The notes under the pieces: generated by a model
Told to the model about the DNA's origin: nothing
The model's database searches: none
The model's input: the letters and a program-made list of their open reading frames with translations, nothing else
Shown here: in pieces, positions 26,586 to 33,896 of the stretch
Layout of the letters: every line of letters starts with the position of its first letter
How positions within the stretch are numbered: position 1 is the stretch's first letter
Position numbers and translations under genes: made by a program
DNA from: Pseudaminobacter salicylatoxidans
Lineage (GTDB): Bacteria > Pseudomonadota > Alphaproteobacteria > Rhizobiales > Rhizobiaceae
DNA: 64,000 nucleotides
Assembly (NCBI RefSeq): GCF_003148475.1
Contig: NZ_QGGG01000016.1
Span: 43,063 to 107,062, forward strand
Direction of reading: 5' to 3'

Positions 26586-26822
26586 TCAGGCGGCGAAAGC
26601 GTGTCGCAAGCAGCAACTGACACCCTCGTCGGAAAGGGTGCGATGCTCACGCGGCGAGCGGCCTTCGAAGCGTCCGGTCAGCGGGTCGCGCTGGCACGCA
26701 ATGTGGGCGGCTTCCTCATGGATGGTTTCCACCGGGCGGAAGCGGATGCGCGAGGCGGGCGCAGCACTGCGCACGGCAAGCTGCACGGCGTCGCGATCAC
26801 GGAAAAAGAGAGTGTTGTTCAT
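26586..26822 (-). CDS. Small protein of unknown function preceded by an SD-masking leader
   Basis: A 78-residue protein (starting MNNTLFFRDRDAVQLAVR) with two adjacent cysteines near the end (SCCLRH), no signal peptide and no membrane helix. I do not recognise it. Its start is strongly supported: AAGGAGG lies six bases before ATG 26822. That ribosome site is the 3' arm of a perfect 10-bp hairpin in the leader. The ABC transporter genes follow on the same strand after 189 bp, so this may be the first gene of their operon. The basic, His/Glu-containing middle (EEAAHIACQRD) gives no firm hint of function. Confidence 0.6.
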   Translation of the reverse strand: MNNTLFFRDRDAVQLAVRSAAPASRIRFRPVETIHEEAAHIACQRDPLTGRFEGRSPREHRTLSDEGVSCCLRHAFAA

Positions 26823-26823
26823 G

Positions 26824-26955
26824 GCTTGCCTCCTTGGCCCGGTTGGACCCGGAGGCAAGCGGACAGACCGTCAGGCCTTGTCGAGGCTCACCCGGCGGGA
26901 CGCACCGGACTCGGTATCGATTGACGGATGCGGTGCCCGGACCCGGCTGAGAGCC
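26824..26955 (-). promoter_or_regulatory. Structured 5' leader: long interrupted stem plus SD-sequestering hairpin
   Basis: Read on the minus strand, the leader first forms an interrupted stem: GGCTC, CCGG and GCACCG pair with CGGTGC, CCGG and GAGCC (plus-strand 26885-26907 with 26931-26955), with a symmetric 6-by-6 internal loop and a 23-nt apical loop. After about 24 nt comes GCTTGCCTCC ... GGAGGCAAGC (26851-26860 with 26824-26833), a perfect 10-bp stem whose 3' arm contains the AAGGAGG ribosome site of the 78-residue gene. This looks like a translational on/off leader. It matches no riboswitch class I can name. Confidence 0.5.
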
Positions 26956-27287
26956 TTCCCCGGACAGCGGCTAGAATGACTGTCCATAACCTGTTCGATC
27001 TGTTGATGACCGCCCCGGACGAACCGAAGCATGGGTGCCTTACGCCCGGTGCGTTTGAAGTGTCAAGGATGAATTGCCCGCGGACAGTCGCCTCGCCGCA
27101 ATGTGAAGGAGGGTGGCTGCGGAGTTTCCAGCCGCGTCAGCGCAGGGGTGCAGGGCGCTGGCGATCGGCGTTTCCTCGCTTTCTCGGGAGGAAGGGTGAC
27201 GGGGTAAGGTTCGAGACGCAGAAGAGGGGTGACGGAGGCCGCCCGGTCCCGTTCCGCCGCGCCGCCGCAAGAAGGCAGCGCAGCTCG
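26956..27287. other. Intergenic region without recognisable gene
   Basis: About 330 bp between the structured leader and the end of the nitronate monooxygenase gene. It must contain the promoter for the leader, but I cannot assign hexamers with confidence. A short hairpin (GGCTG / CAGCC around 27111-27131) is the only structure noted. An open frame across it on the plus strand reads as low-complexity basic sequence and continues antisense into the next gene, so I do not call it. Confidence 0.5.
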
Positions 27288-28352
27288 CTATGCCATCCGT
27301 TCCTGCGCTTCCGCCCACAACGCATGCGTCAGTTCGCCGGCGGGCAGTTCCCGCCCAAGCCGCACTGCCTGTCCGGCCCAGAGCGACATGAAATCGCTGG
27401 AGCCGGCGGGCTCTGATTTCGCCCGCAGCGGCGCCAGCGCGCCGCCGGCCAGCGGAAAGGCGGGCGCGAGATCGGAGACCGGCCCCACCTCGCGCATGAT
27501 GCGGTTGAGGATGCCGCGCGCCGGTCGCCCGGTGAAGACATTGGTGATCGCGATCTCGTCGCTGCGCGCGGAGCGCAGAGCCTGCCGGTGCAGGGCGGCC
27601 ACCTTGGCCTCCGGGCAGAACATATAGGCGGTGCCGATCTGCACCGCCGAAGCGCCCAGCGCGAAGGCTGCGACGATGCCGCGCGCATCGGTGATGCCAC
27701 CGGCCGCGATCACGGGCACGGAAACCGCGTCCACTACCTGCGGCACCAAGGCGAAGGTGCCGATCTGGGTCGCGACATCGTCGGTCAGGAACATGCCGCG
27801 ATGGCCGCCGGCTTCGGCACCCTGCGCGATGATGGCGTCGCAGCCATGGTCTTCCAGCCAGCGCGCTTCCTCCACCGTCGTCGCGCTCGACAGCACTTTC
27901 GCGCCGGTCGCCTTCACCCGCTGGAGCAGCGATTTTTCCGGCAGGCCGAAATGGAAGCTCACCACCTCGGGCCGGTATTCTTCGACCATCTCGCACAGCG
28001 CGCCGTCGAAGGGTGTGCGGCTGGAATTGGGCACCGGCGCCTCGGGGTCGAGCCCGAGTTCGACATAATAGGCCGCGAGCCGCTTGCGCCATGCGGCCTC
28101 GCGCGCCGCGTCCGGCATGGGCGGCGTGTGGCAGAAGAAGTTGAGGTTGATGGGCCTGGCCGTGCGCTGCCTTATGATGCCGAGTTCGCTGCGGAACTGT
28201 TCGGGCGACAGCAGCGCGCAGGGCAGCGCGCCCAGACCGCCCGCTTCCGCCACGGCGATTGCCAGTTCCGACCCCACCGGCCCCGCCATCGGCGCGAGCA
28301 GGATCGGCAGGTCGATACCGACGAGTTCCTGGAAGCGACGATCGGTATGCAT
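27288..28352 (-). CDS. Nitronate monooxygenase (2-nitropropane dioxygenase family)
   Basis: A 354-residue FMN-dependent TIM-barrel enzyme that oxidises alkyl nitronates, detoxifying compounds such as propionate-3-nitronate. Recognised by the N-terminal IDLPILLAPMAGPVGSELAIAVAEAGGLG, the phosphate-binding GAEAGGHRG near 180, VPVIAAGGITDARGI near 214 and the ALGASAVQIGTAYMFCPEA motif near 230. The start at 28352 has GGAGCAC upstream; a longer open frame to 28562 overlaps the neighbouring gene antiparallel in composition and lacks a ribosome site. It lies just downstream (46 bp) of the 5-formyl-THF cyclo-ligase gene and could share its transcript. Confidence 0.92.
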   Translation of the reverse strand: MHTDRRFQELVGIDLPILLAPMAGPVGSELAIAVAEAGGLGALPCALLSPEQFRSELGIIRQRTARPINLNFFCHTPPMPDAAREAAWRKRLAAYYVELGLDPEAPVPNSSRTPFDGALCEMVEEYRPEVVSFHFGLPEKSLLQRVKATGAKVLSSATTVEEARWLEDHGCDAIIAQGAEAGGHRGMFLTDDVATQIGTFALVPQVVDAVSVPVIAAGGITDARGIVAAFALGASAVQIGTAYMFCPEAKVAALHRQALRSARSDEIAITNVFTGRPARGILNRIMREVGPVSDLAPAFPLAGGALAPLRAKSEPAGSSDFMSLWAGQAVRLGRELPAGELTHALWAEAQERMA

Positions 28353-28398
28353 GGGCTGTGCTCCGTGATCTGAAATCGATATGTGCGGGGGAGGCCGG

Positions 28399-29052
28399 TC
28401 AGCCGATGATGATCCTGTCCATCGGAATGTCGTGCGCCTGTGGATAGATGGTGGCGATCCGGGCCTCCGTGTAGCCGATGCCGAGCACCAGCGGCTTTGC
28501 CGGCATGGCCGCCAGCGTGCGGTCGAAGAAGCCGCCGCCGTAGCCCAGCCGGTAGTTTTCACCGTCGAAGCCGACCACCGGCGCGATCACCACGTCGGGA
28601 TAGACCGCCGGCCCGTTGGACGGTACCAGTATGTTCCAGACGCCGCGCTCCAGCGGTTCGCCGGGCGCCCAGGCGCGGAATTCAAGCGGATGGCCGGACT
28701 GGATCACCACCGGCAGCGCAAAGCGTCCCCCGGCCGCGATCATGTCGTTCATCCAGCCGCGCAGGTCCGGCTCGCCCTTGAACGGCCAGTAGAGGCTGAT
28801 GAGCTTGCCCCGTGGCGCGCCGATCGCCTCGCTCAGCCCCGCCGCGATCGTCTCGGTGCGCGCCGCCCGTGCGTCGGCCGACATGGCCATGCGCGCATCG
28901 ATCAGGCGCTGGCGCTCGGCCTTGCGCCAGCGTTTCACATCGGTCCAGGCGGCGGCGTCCGCCGGCCTGTCGTCGGGTTGGAATTCAGGGGTCAGCTCAT
29001 GCATGAAACAGGGCGGAGACGCGTAGCCGCGCGCATTGTCGTTGTCGCTCAT
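28399..29052 (-). CDS. 5-formyltetrahydrofolate cyclo-ligase family protein
   Basis: A 217-residue protein with the family motif GYGGGFFDRTLA near residue 168 and the preceding PVVGFDGENYRLG. The enzyme converts 5-formyl-THF to 5,10-methenyl-THF using ATP. The N-terminal 45 residues (MSDNDNARGYASPPCFMHELTPEF) are an extension beyond the usual core, which starts at about WRKAERQRLI. ATG 29052 follows AAGGAAG. Alphaproteobacterial homologues with this extension are common. It is divergent from the DUF488 gene with a 161-bp shared promoter region. Confidence 0.88.
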   Translation of the reverse strand: MSDNDNARGYASPPCFMHELTPEFQPDDRPADAAAWTDVKRWRKAERQRLIDARMAMSADARAARTETIAAGLSEAIGAPRGKLISLYWPFKGEPDLRGWMNDMIAAGGRFALPVVIQSGHPLEFRAWAPGEPLERGVWNILVPSNGPAVYPDVVIAPVVGFDGENYRLGYGGGFFDRTLAAMPAKPLVLGIGYTEARIATIYPQAHDIPMDRIIIG

Positions 29053-29213
29053 GGGACTTCCTTGCCGTAGGCTGCTTACCCCGACTATTCGCCCGCAGGC
29101 GCCGAAACGCAAACCCAAACGCGACCTGGCCGAATACAAAGCCGACACTGACACGCGTTGACGTCGCCGCTCGCCGCTGTTGCAATGCGGCCTGCGGGAA
29201 AGGGGAGGCGGTT

Positions 29214-29753
29214 ATGCGGCAGCCATTCTTCACCATCGGCCACGGCACGCGCACCATCGACGAATTCGTCCATCTGCTGCGGCACGCCGATGTGCGGCTG
29301 GTGGCCGACATCCGTACCGTTCCCCGCTCGCGGGCAAACCCGCAATATAACGGCGATGTGTTGCCGGACAGCCTTGCGCCTTTCGGCATCGGGTATACGC
29401 ATCCTGTCGCGCTCGGCGGGCTGCGCGGCCGCTCCAGGACTGTGCCGGCGCAGGTCAACGGCTTTTGGGAAAACCAGAGTTTTCACAACTATGCCGACTA
29501 TGCCATGAGCGACGAATTCCGCGCCGCGCTCGAGAGCCTGATCGCGCTCGGCCGCACCGAACGGCTCGCCCTCATGTGCGCGGAAAGCGTCTGGTGGCGC
29601 TGCCATCGCCGCATCGTCGCCGACTATCTCATCGCGCGTGGCGAAACCGTCTTTCACCTTATGGATCATGACCGGATCGATCCGGCGACGCAGACGCCGC
29701 AGGCTGTGGTGCGGGCCGATGGCGCACTCGTCTATCCCGTAGCGGTGCCGTGA
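29214..29753 (+). CDS. DUF488 domain protein
   Basis: A 179-residue protein of the DUF488 family. The N-terminal FFTIGHGTRTIDEFVHLLRHADVRLVADIRTVPRSR is the family hallmark, followed by NPQYN, LGGLRGRSR and LMCAESVWWRCHRRIVADYL. The invariant cysteines and the CHR motif suggest a nucleotide- or nucleic-acid-handling enzyme, but no activity is established for the family. The start at 29214 has GGGGAGG upstream. It is single, divergent from the cyclo-ligase gene. Confidence 0.9.
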   Translation: MRQPFFTIGHGTRTIDEFVHLLRHADVRLVADIRTVPRSRANPQYNGDVLPDSLAPFGIGYTHPVALGGLRGRSRTVPAQVNGFWENQSFHNYADYAMSDEFRAALESLIALGRTERLALMCAESVWWRCHRRIVADYLIARGETVFHLMDHDRIDPATQTPQAVVRADGALVYPVAVP

Positions 29754-29876
29754 CCGGCCGGACCATCCCGAAACTGTGAACGAATGTGTTTGCAATTGCG
29801 CGGATGCGGCCGGGTGCGGCAGGAACTGGCGCAGCGGCGCGCGCGTTGAGCCGCCATGAAACAGGAGGCCAGGGCC

Positions 29877-30047
29877 ATGCGCTTGCTTCTCCTTGCAGTG
29901 TGGCTTGCCATGCCGTTGCTTGCCGGCTGCTCCACCACCACCGTCGATACGGCTTACGAAAATCGCGACTACGCCCAGCCTTGGCTCACTCCCGATTGGG
30001 GCGAGACGGGGATCGGCGGCACGCACACCACCCATCGCGGCAAGTGA
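29877..30047 (+). CDS. Tiny lipoprotein (56 residues)
   Basis: MRLLLLAVWLAMPLLAGC is a complete lipoprotein signal; the lipobox LLAGC gives an acylated Cys18, leaving about 38 mature residues rich in Thr, Tyr and Trp. ATG 29877 is preferred over 29856 because CAGGAGG (29861-29867) precedes it. The function is unknown. Short lipoproteins of this kind are easily missed in annotation. Confidence 0.6.
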   Translation: MRLLLLAVWLAMPLLAGCSTTTVDTAYENRDYAQPWLTPDWGETGIGGTHTTHRGK

Positions 30048-30198
30048 TCCCGTGGGCGCACCGGCACCCTGTGCGAGGAGGCGGACCGGGCCGCCGGTGC
30101 GGGGGAAACAGGCCTGACACAAGGCCTTGAGTGACAGGACTCCACATCGCCGCAACGCGCGCTAGATTTTTTAGGGTTGCTTCCAGAGGAGGTGACCG

Positions 30199-30357
30199 AT
30201 GAAAGGCGCAGCAGTTTTCATGACCGGGGGCGTTCTGGCTGGAACCGTGATCGGCGCGGCGCTGGGTTTTGCGCTCAACACGCCGCAATTCGGCATCTAT
30301 ATCGGCGTCATTGTGGGCATCAGCACGGCGATGGCGATCGCCGCCAACCGGACTTGA
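30199..30357 (+). CDS. Small two-helix membrane protein (52 residues)
   Basis: An ATG at 30199 behind a near-perfect AGGAGGTGA opens a 52-residue reading frame ending at TGA 30355-30357. It encodes two hydrophobic segments: VFMTGGVLAGTVIGAALGFAL (glycine-zipper spacing) and a GIYIGVIVGISTAMAIAA helix. The function is unknown. The strong ribosome site and clean membrane topology make it likely to be real despite its size. Confidence 0.65.
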   Translation: MKGAAVFMTGGVLAGTVIGAALGFALNTPQFGIYIGVIVGISTAMAIAANRT

Positions 30358-30435
30358 CCCCGGCGATGCTTCACTGTGCCTTTCATTGTCGCCGGTCCGT
30401 TCCTACACTATGTGCAATGGTCTGGAGGTAGAGCC

Positions 30436-30837
30436 ATGTCCGTAAAATCGTTGCTGTTTGCCGCCGCGCTCGGATTGTCCGGCCTTGCGCTTTCGGGCTG
30501 TGTCGAGACCGGACCCTACTATTACGATGATTACGGCGGATATGACTATTACGGGGGCGGTGCCGTGATCTATCCGGGCGGCTACTACAATGTGCGTCCG
30601 GCCTACCGCTATGATCGCCATTACAGGCACGGCCATTATCGTCCGGGTCATGTTTATCGGCCCGGCCACGTCACCAGGCCAGGCCGTGTCGATCGTCCGC
30701 CGAAGAAGCGGCCTGTCGCCACGCGTCCGTCTGTGAACACATCGCAGTGGAGCCGTCAGTCCGTCAAAACCAAACCTGGCGACTGGACCAATCCGGGCAC
30801 GGGCAAGCCCGTCAAGCGGCTGCCCCAGTGGGAGTAG
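30436..30837 (+). CDS. Lipoprotein with Tyr/Gly-rich and Pro/Arg/His-rich regions
   Basis: A 133-residue protein. The signal ends in lipobox LALSGC (Cys22). The mature protein begins with a Tyr/Gly-rich segment (about 26-50: YYYDDYGGYDYYGGG), then a His/Arg/Tyr segment with repeated RPGH-type units (PGHVYRPGHVTRPGRV), and a basic C-terminus ending LPQWE. ATG 30436 follows GGAGGT. Such low-complexity lipoproteins are probably outer-membrane or surface exposed; the His-rich repeats might bind metal, which is inference only. It is the third small envelope protein in a row. Confidence 0.75.
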   Translation: MSVKSLLFAAALGLSGLALSGCVETGPYYYDDYGGYDYYGGGAVIYPGGYYNVRPAYRYDRHYRHGHYRPGHVYRPGHVTRPGRVDRPPKKRPVATRPSVNTSQWSRQSVKTKPGDWTNPGTGKPVKRLPQWE

Positions 30838-30909
30838 CGCCGTAAGCGCGCGAGCATGCGCGTAGCTGCCCGGGCCACGCGGCGAAGCCGCCCGCCCACG
30901 ACCTGATCA

Positions 30910-30930
30910 TCGGCCGGAACCTCCGGCCGA
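30910..30930 (+). terminator. Possible terminator hairpin before the universal stress gene
   Basis: TCGGCCGG (30910-30917), loop AACCT, and CCGGCCGA (30923-30930) are followed by CTTTCT. The stem is strong but the T tract is weak. It lies 73 bases after the lipoprotein stop. Confidence 0.4.
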
Positions 30931-30965
30931 CTTTCTACGCAATCGGCACAGGAGGGATTTGAGCC

Positions 30966-31415
30966 GTGTATGCCCATATATTGATCGCCACCGATGGTTC
31001 CGAACTGGCCACGAAAGGGGTGCAGCATGGTCTTTCGCTGGCTGTCGCGCTCAAGTCCAGGGTAACTTTCGTGAACGCCACCGAGCCGTTTCCGGGATTT
31101 GGTCTCGGCGACCCGATGGCGAACTACGCCGCGACCGACAGCTTCAACGACTATCAGCAGGAAGGCGTTCGCTTTGCCGAGCAGGTGCTGGGCAAATGCA
31201 AGGCCGCGGCCGAGGAGGTGGGGCTCGACGCCGATACCGTCCATGTCGACATGGTGCGTGCGGCCGAAGCCATTATCGAGACGGCGAAGAAGCGCGACTG
31301 CGACCTGATCGTGATGGCCTCGCACGGCCGCCGGGGGCTCGGACGCCTGTTCCTGGGAAGCCAGACGATAGAAGTGCTGAGCTACAGCGACATCCCGGTG
31401 CTGGTCGTGCGATAG
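30966..31415 (+). CDS. Universal stress protein, UspA family
   Basis: A 149-residue Usp-fold protein. The ATP-binding signature G-x2-G-x9-G-S/T is present near residues 121-136 (GRRGLGRLFLGSQTIEVL), and the N-terminal ILIATDGSELATKGVQHGL holds the conserved Asp. This is therefore the ATP-binding type rather than the UspA type proper. The start is GTG 30966 after AGGAGGG. The acidic PGFGLGDPMANY insertion near 43 is seen in rhizobial homologues. Usually induced by stress or low oxygen; no regulatory site was identified here. Confidence 0.92.
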   Translation: MYAHILIATDGSELATKGVQHGLSLAVALKSRVTFVNATEPFPGFGLGDPMANYAATDSFNDYQQEGVRFAEQVLGKCKAAAEEVGLDADTVHVDMVRAAEAIIETAKKRDCDLIVMASHGRRGLGRLFLGSQTIEVLSYSDIPVLVVR

Positions 31416-31446
31416 GCGCCGCCCGGCATCCACCCGCGAGCAGGCG

Positions 31447-31689
31447 TCAGGCGAGGGAAACGACGACCGTTTTGGCCACGCCGTGCTCGTGCAGGTCGAG
31501 CGTGGTGGAATAGGCCGCGCCGCTGCGCTTGGCTTCGAGGATTTTCGAGAGATCGATGCCGTGCATGCCGAGCGAGCCGAGGGCGCTGCTGGGCAGCACG
31601 GCGTTGAGCGCGCGGACGGCGAAGAGCGGTACGTTGACGGTCGTCTCGCGCTCGCCGTTGATGAACTTCTCGATTCTCAGTCTTGTCAT
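31447..31689 (-). CDS. Conserved small protein of unknown function
   Basis: An 80-residue protein (N-terminus MTRLRIEKFINGERETTVNVP) with a hydrophobic central part (LFAVRALNAVLPSSALGSLG) and a C-terminal LHEHGVAKTVVVSL strand. The opening INGERETTV(N)VP, followed by an LLP-like helix and a hydrophilic tail, is shared by small proteins of Rhizobiales that I recognise only as hypothetical. The start at 31689 has GGAAGCGGA upstream. It is convergent with the universal stress gene. Confidence 0.65.
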   Translation of the reverse strand: MTRLRIEKFINGERETTVNVPLFAVRALNAVLPSSALGSLGMHGIDLSKILEAKRSGAAYSTTLDLHEHGVAKTVVVSLA

Positions 31690-31941
31690 TCCGCTTCCGA
31701 CTCGCGTCGCGAGGAAGAAATGCCGATCCGGCTTCGATGCCGATTGCCTGTCATGGGCCGGCGCACCCTTCCGCGATCAATGCGGAAATTTTAGGGCTGC
31801 CGCGACATGGATACCGGTCGCCGGAAAAGCGTCGAGAAAGGTATCGACGGGACCGATCGCCTGAAGATGTCTCTGGGGATACTCGATATACCAGGCTTCC
31901 GAATTGGCGCGGAACACAGGCAATCCGGCTGAGAAGCCGGA

Positions 31942-32026
31942 TGGTGCCCAGGAGAGGACTCGAACCTCCACGCCTTGCGGCACACGGACCTGAACCGTGC
32001 GCGTCTACCAATTCCGCCACCTGGGC
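31942..32026 (-). tRNA. tRNA-Leu (anticodon CAG)
   Basis: On the minus strand this reads as an 85-nt class II tRNA with encoded CCA. The acceptor arms GCCCAGG (32026-32020) and CCTGGGC (31952-31946) pair fully, the D-arm contains GGCGGAATTGGTAGACGC, the anticodon loop TTCAGGT gives CAG, a variable arm of leucine type (TGCCGCAAGGCG) follows, and the T-arm is GGAGGTTCGAGTCCTCT's equivalent. The discriminator base is A. A promoter with a perfect TTGACA lies just upstream. Confidence 0.96.
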
Positions 32027-32040
32027 TAGGTGTGCCGCCG

Positions 32041-32068
32041 ATGTAAGCGGACAGCGGGGCGCTGTCAA
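32041..32068 (-). promoter_or_regulatory. Promoter of tRNA-Leu
   Basis: On the minus strand, TTGACA (plus 32063-32068) and TTACAT (plus 32041-32046) are 16 bases apart; shifting by one gives a 17-base spacer and TACATC. The start would be a few bases before the mature tRNA 5' end at 32026. Between this promoter and the gpmA terminator (32069-32308) I see no gene or further signal. Confidence 0.65.
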
Positions 32069-32308
32069 CGCGCTTTCGGCAAAAAACCTCGCCATGATCG
32101 AAAGATGCTGTGGGCCGGTCGTTCAAAGTCCCGTATCGACGTGGGAGCGGCAGTCGGAAGGCGTAAAAACGGTGATTTTGTCGCAGTTTGGCGGCGACGG
32201 CAGAAGTCATGCGAATTGCCTGGTGGGGCGCGATGAAAGGTGCCGTAAGGTCAGCCGAATCGCTTGCCGGCTTTGCGCGGCGAATCATCGCGCCGCCCGA
32301 AAAGCAAA

Positions 32309-32331
32309 AAGCCCGGCGGGCGGCCGGGCTT
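32309..32331 (-). terminator. Rho-independent terminator of gpmA
   Basis: GCCCGGC (32311-32317) and GCCGGGC (32323-32329) pair with a 5-nt loop. On the minus strand the stem is followed by UUUUUGCUUUU (plus-strand A-rich 32299-32310). It lies 26 bases after the gpmA stop. Confidence 0.85.
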
Positions 32332-32356
32332 TCAATATGCGAAGGCGACACGGCGC

Positions 32357-32977
32357 TCAGGCCGAAAGGATTTCCTTCGACGCCACGGTCGAATCGGCGT
32401 TCAGCCGGTAGATCATCGGCACGCCGGTGGCGAGTTCGAGCTTGACGATGTCCTCGCCCGAAATCCCCTCAAGCGCCATGATCAGCGCACGCAGCGAATT
32501 GCCGTGCGCGGCCACCAGCACGGTCCCGCCGCGCAGCACATGCGGCTGCATCTCATGCATGTAGTAGGGCCACACGCGCGCGCCCGTGTCCTTCAGGCTT
32601 TCGCCGCCGGGCGGTGGGGTGTCGTATGAGCGGCGCCACACATGCACCTGCTCCTCGCCCCACTTGGCGCGGGCGTCGTCCTTGTTGAGACCGTTGAGGT
32701 CGCCATAGTCGCGCTCGTTCAGCGCCTGGTTGCGCACGGTCTTCAGGTCGCTCTGGCCGGTGGCGTCGAGAATGTGCTGGCAGGTGTTCTGCGCCCGCTT
32801 CAGCGCCGAGGTGAAGGCGATGTCGAACTTGAAGCCGCGTTCGGCGAGCCGGGCGCCCGCCGCCTTGGCCTCCGCCTCGCCCTGCGCGCTGAGTTCCACG
32901 TCGCGCCAGCCGGTGAACAGGTTCTTCATGTTCCATTCGCTCTGGCCGTGGCGGACGAGCACGAGGGTTCGGGTCAT
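32357..32977 (-). CDS. gpmA: 2,3-bisphosphoglycerate-dependent phosphoglycerate mutase
   Basis: A 206-residue enzyme interconverting 3- and 2-phosphoglycerate in glycolysis and gluconeogenesis. The phosphorylated histidine is H10 in [10 protein letters not shown], the second active-site His sits in [11 protein letters not shown] near 157, and [12 protein letters not shown] carries the conserved Glu. At 206 residues it is the shorter alphaproteobacterial form (E. coli GpmA has 250). It follows dapB on the same strand with a 106-bp gap containing a palindromic repeat, and is closed by a strong terminator. Confidence 0.95.
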   Translation of the reverse strand: MTRTLVLVRHGQSEWNMKNLFTGWRDVELSAQGEAEAKAAGARLAERGFKFDIAFTSALKRAQNTCQHILDATGQSDLKTVRNQALNERDYGDLNGLNKDDARAKWGEEQVHVWRRSYDTPPPGGESLKDTGARVWPYYMHEMQPHVLRGGTVLVAAHGNSLRALIMALEGISGEDIVKLELATGVPMIYRLNADSTVASKEILSA

Positions 32978-33021
32978 GTGTTTGTGTCTCCCTTGGGTAT
33001 GAGAACGGCGAGCGGGTCAGG

Positions 33022-33086
33022 CTCTATCTATTTGTTTGAGCACGATCTTTTCCGAAAGTCGGTTTCCACTTCGGGATCGTGCTCTA
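33022..33086. repeat. Palindromic intergenic repeat, copy 3 (inverted orientation, hairpin A plus linker)
   Basis: In reverse orientation: CTATCTATTTGTTT linker, then arms GAGCACGATC (from 33038) and GATCGTGCTC (to 33084). Hairpin B is missing. The outer bases of the repeat supply the TAG stop codon of dapB (33084-33086), so this copy abuts or has shortened the gene end. Confidence 0.85.
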
Positions 33087-33896
33087 GGAAAGGCCGAGCA
33101 CGTCGCGCATGGAATAGAGGCCCGGCTTGCGGCCATGCGCCCAGAGCGCGGCCTTCACCGCGCCGCGCGCGAAGATGGCGCGGTCCTCGGCATTGTGCGA
33201 CAGCGTGATGCGTTCGCCGACGCCGGCAAGGATGACGGAGTGGTCGCCCACGACGGAGCCGCCGCGCAGCGTGGCGAAGCCGATGTCGCCCTCCTTGCGC
33301 GGGCCGGTGTGGCCGTCACGCACGCGCACGCTGTGCTCGCCAAGACGGATGCCGCGCCCGGCGGCGGCGGCTTCGCCCAGCAACAGCGCCGTGCCGGACG
33401 GCGCATCGACCTTGTGGCGATGGTGCATTTCAAGAATCTCGATGTCGAAATCCTCCGGGTCCAGCGCCTGCGCGGCCTGCTCCACCAGCACCGCCAGCAG
33501 ATTGACGCCCAGGCTCATATTGCCGGATTTGACGATTGTTGCGTGGCGGGCCGCCGCCGCGATCCCGGCTTCGTTCTCCTGTGTGAAGCCGGTGGTGCCG
33601 ATGACGTGCACGATGCGCGCCTGCGCGGCATAGCCGGCGAATTCGACCGTCGCCGCCGGGGCGGTGAAGTCCAGAACGCCATCGGCCTTGGCGAAGGCCG
33701 GCACCGGGTCGTCGGTGATCGTCACGCCGATCCTGCCGAGACCCGCGAGTTCGCCCGCGTCGAGACCGACATGCGGCGAGCCCTTGCGCTCCACCGCTCC
33801 GGCCACCCGCACGCCCGGCATGGAATGCGCGGTGCGGATCAGCGTCTGGCCCATGCGCCCGCCGGCGCCGACGACGACAAGACCCATGTCGCTCAT
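33084..33896 (-). CDS. dapB: 4-hydroxy-tetrahydrodipicolinate reductase
   Basis: A 270-residue enzyme of the lysine/meso-diaminopimelate pathway. The nucleotide-binding [10 protein letters not shown] is at about 8-17, [11 protein letters not shown] near 76, and the catalytic [16 protein letters not shown] near 156-171 holds the conserved His-His-x-x-Lys. It overlaps the upstream MsbA-like gene by 4 bp (ATGA), an unusual coupling of a biosynthetic enzyme with an exporter. Its stop codon is provided by a palindromic repeat. Length is normal. Confidence 0.96.
   Translation of the reverse strand: MSDMGLVVVGAGGRMGQTLIRTAHSMPGVRVAGAVERKGSPHVGLDAGELAGLGRIGVTITDDPVPAFAKADGVLDFTAPAATVEFAGYAAQARIVHVIGTTGFTQENEAGIAAAARHATIVKSGNMSLGVNLLAVLVEQAAQALDPEDFDIEILEMHHRHKVDAPSGTALLLGEAAAAGRGIRLGEHSVRVRDGHTGPRKEGDIGFATLRGGSVVGDHSVILAGVGERITLSHNAEDRAIFARGAVKAALWAHGRKPGLYSMRDVLGLS

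Noticed and set aside
26928..27416. 162-codon plus-strand open frame over the spacer upstream of the structured leader
   Set aside because: Basic low-complexity sequence, no ribosome site, continues antisense into the nitronate monooxygenase gene.
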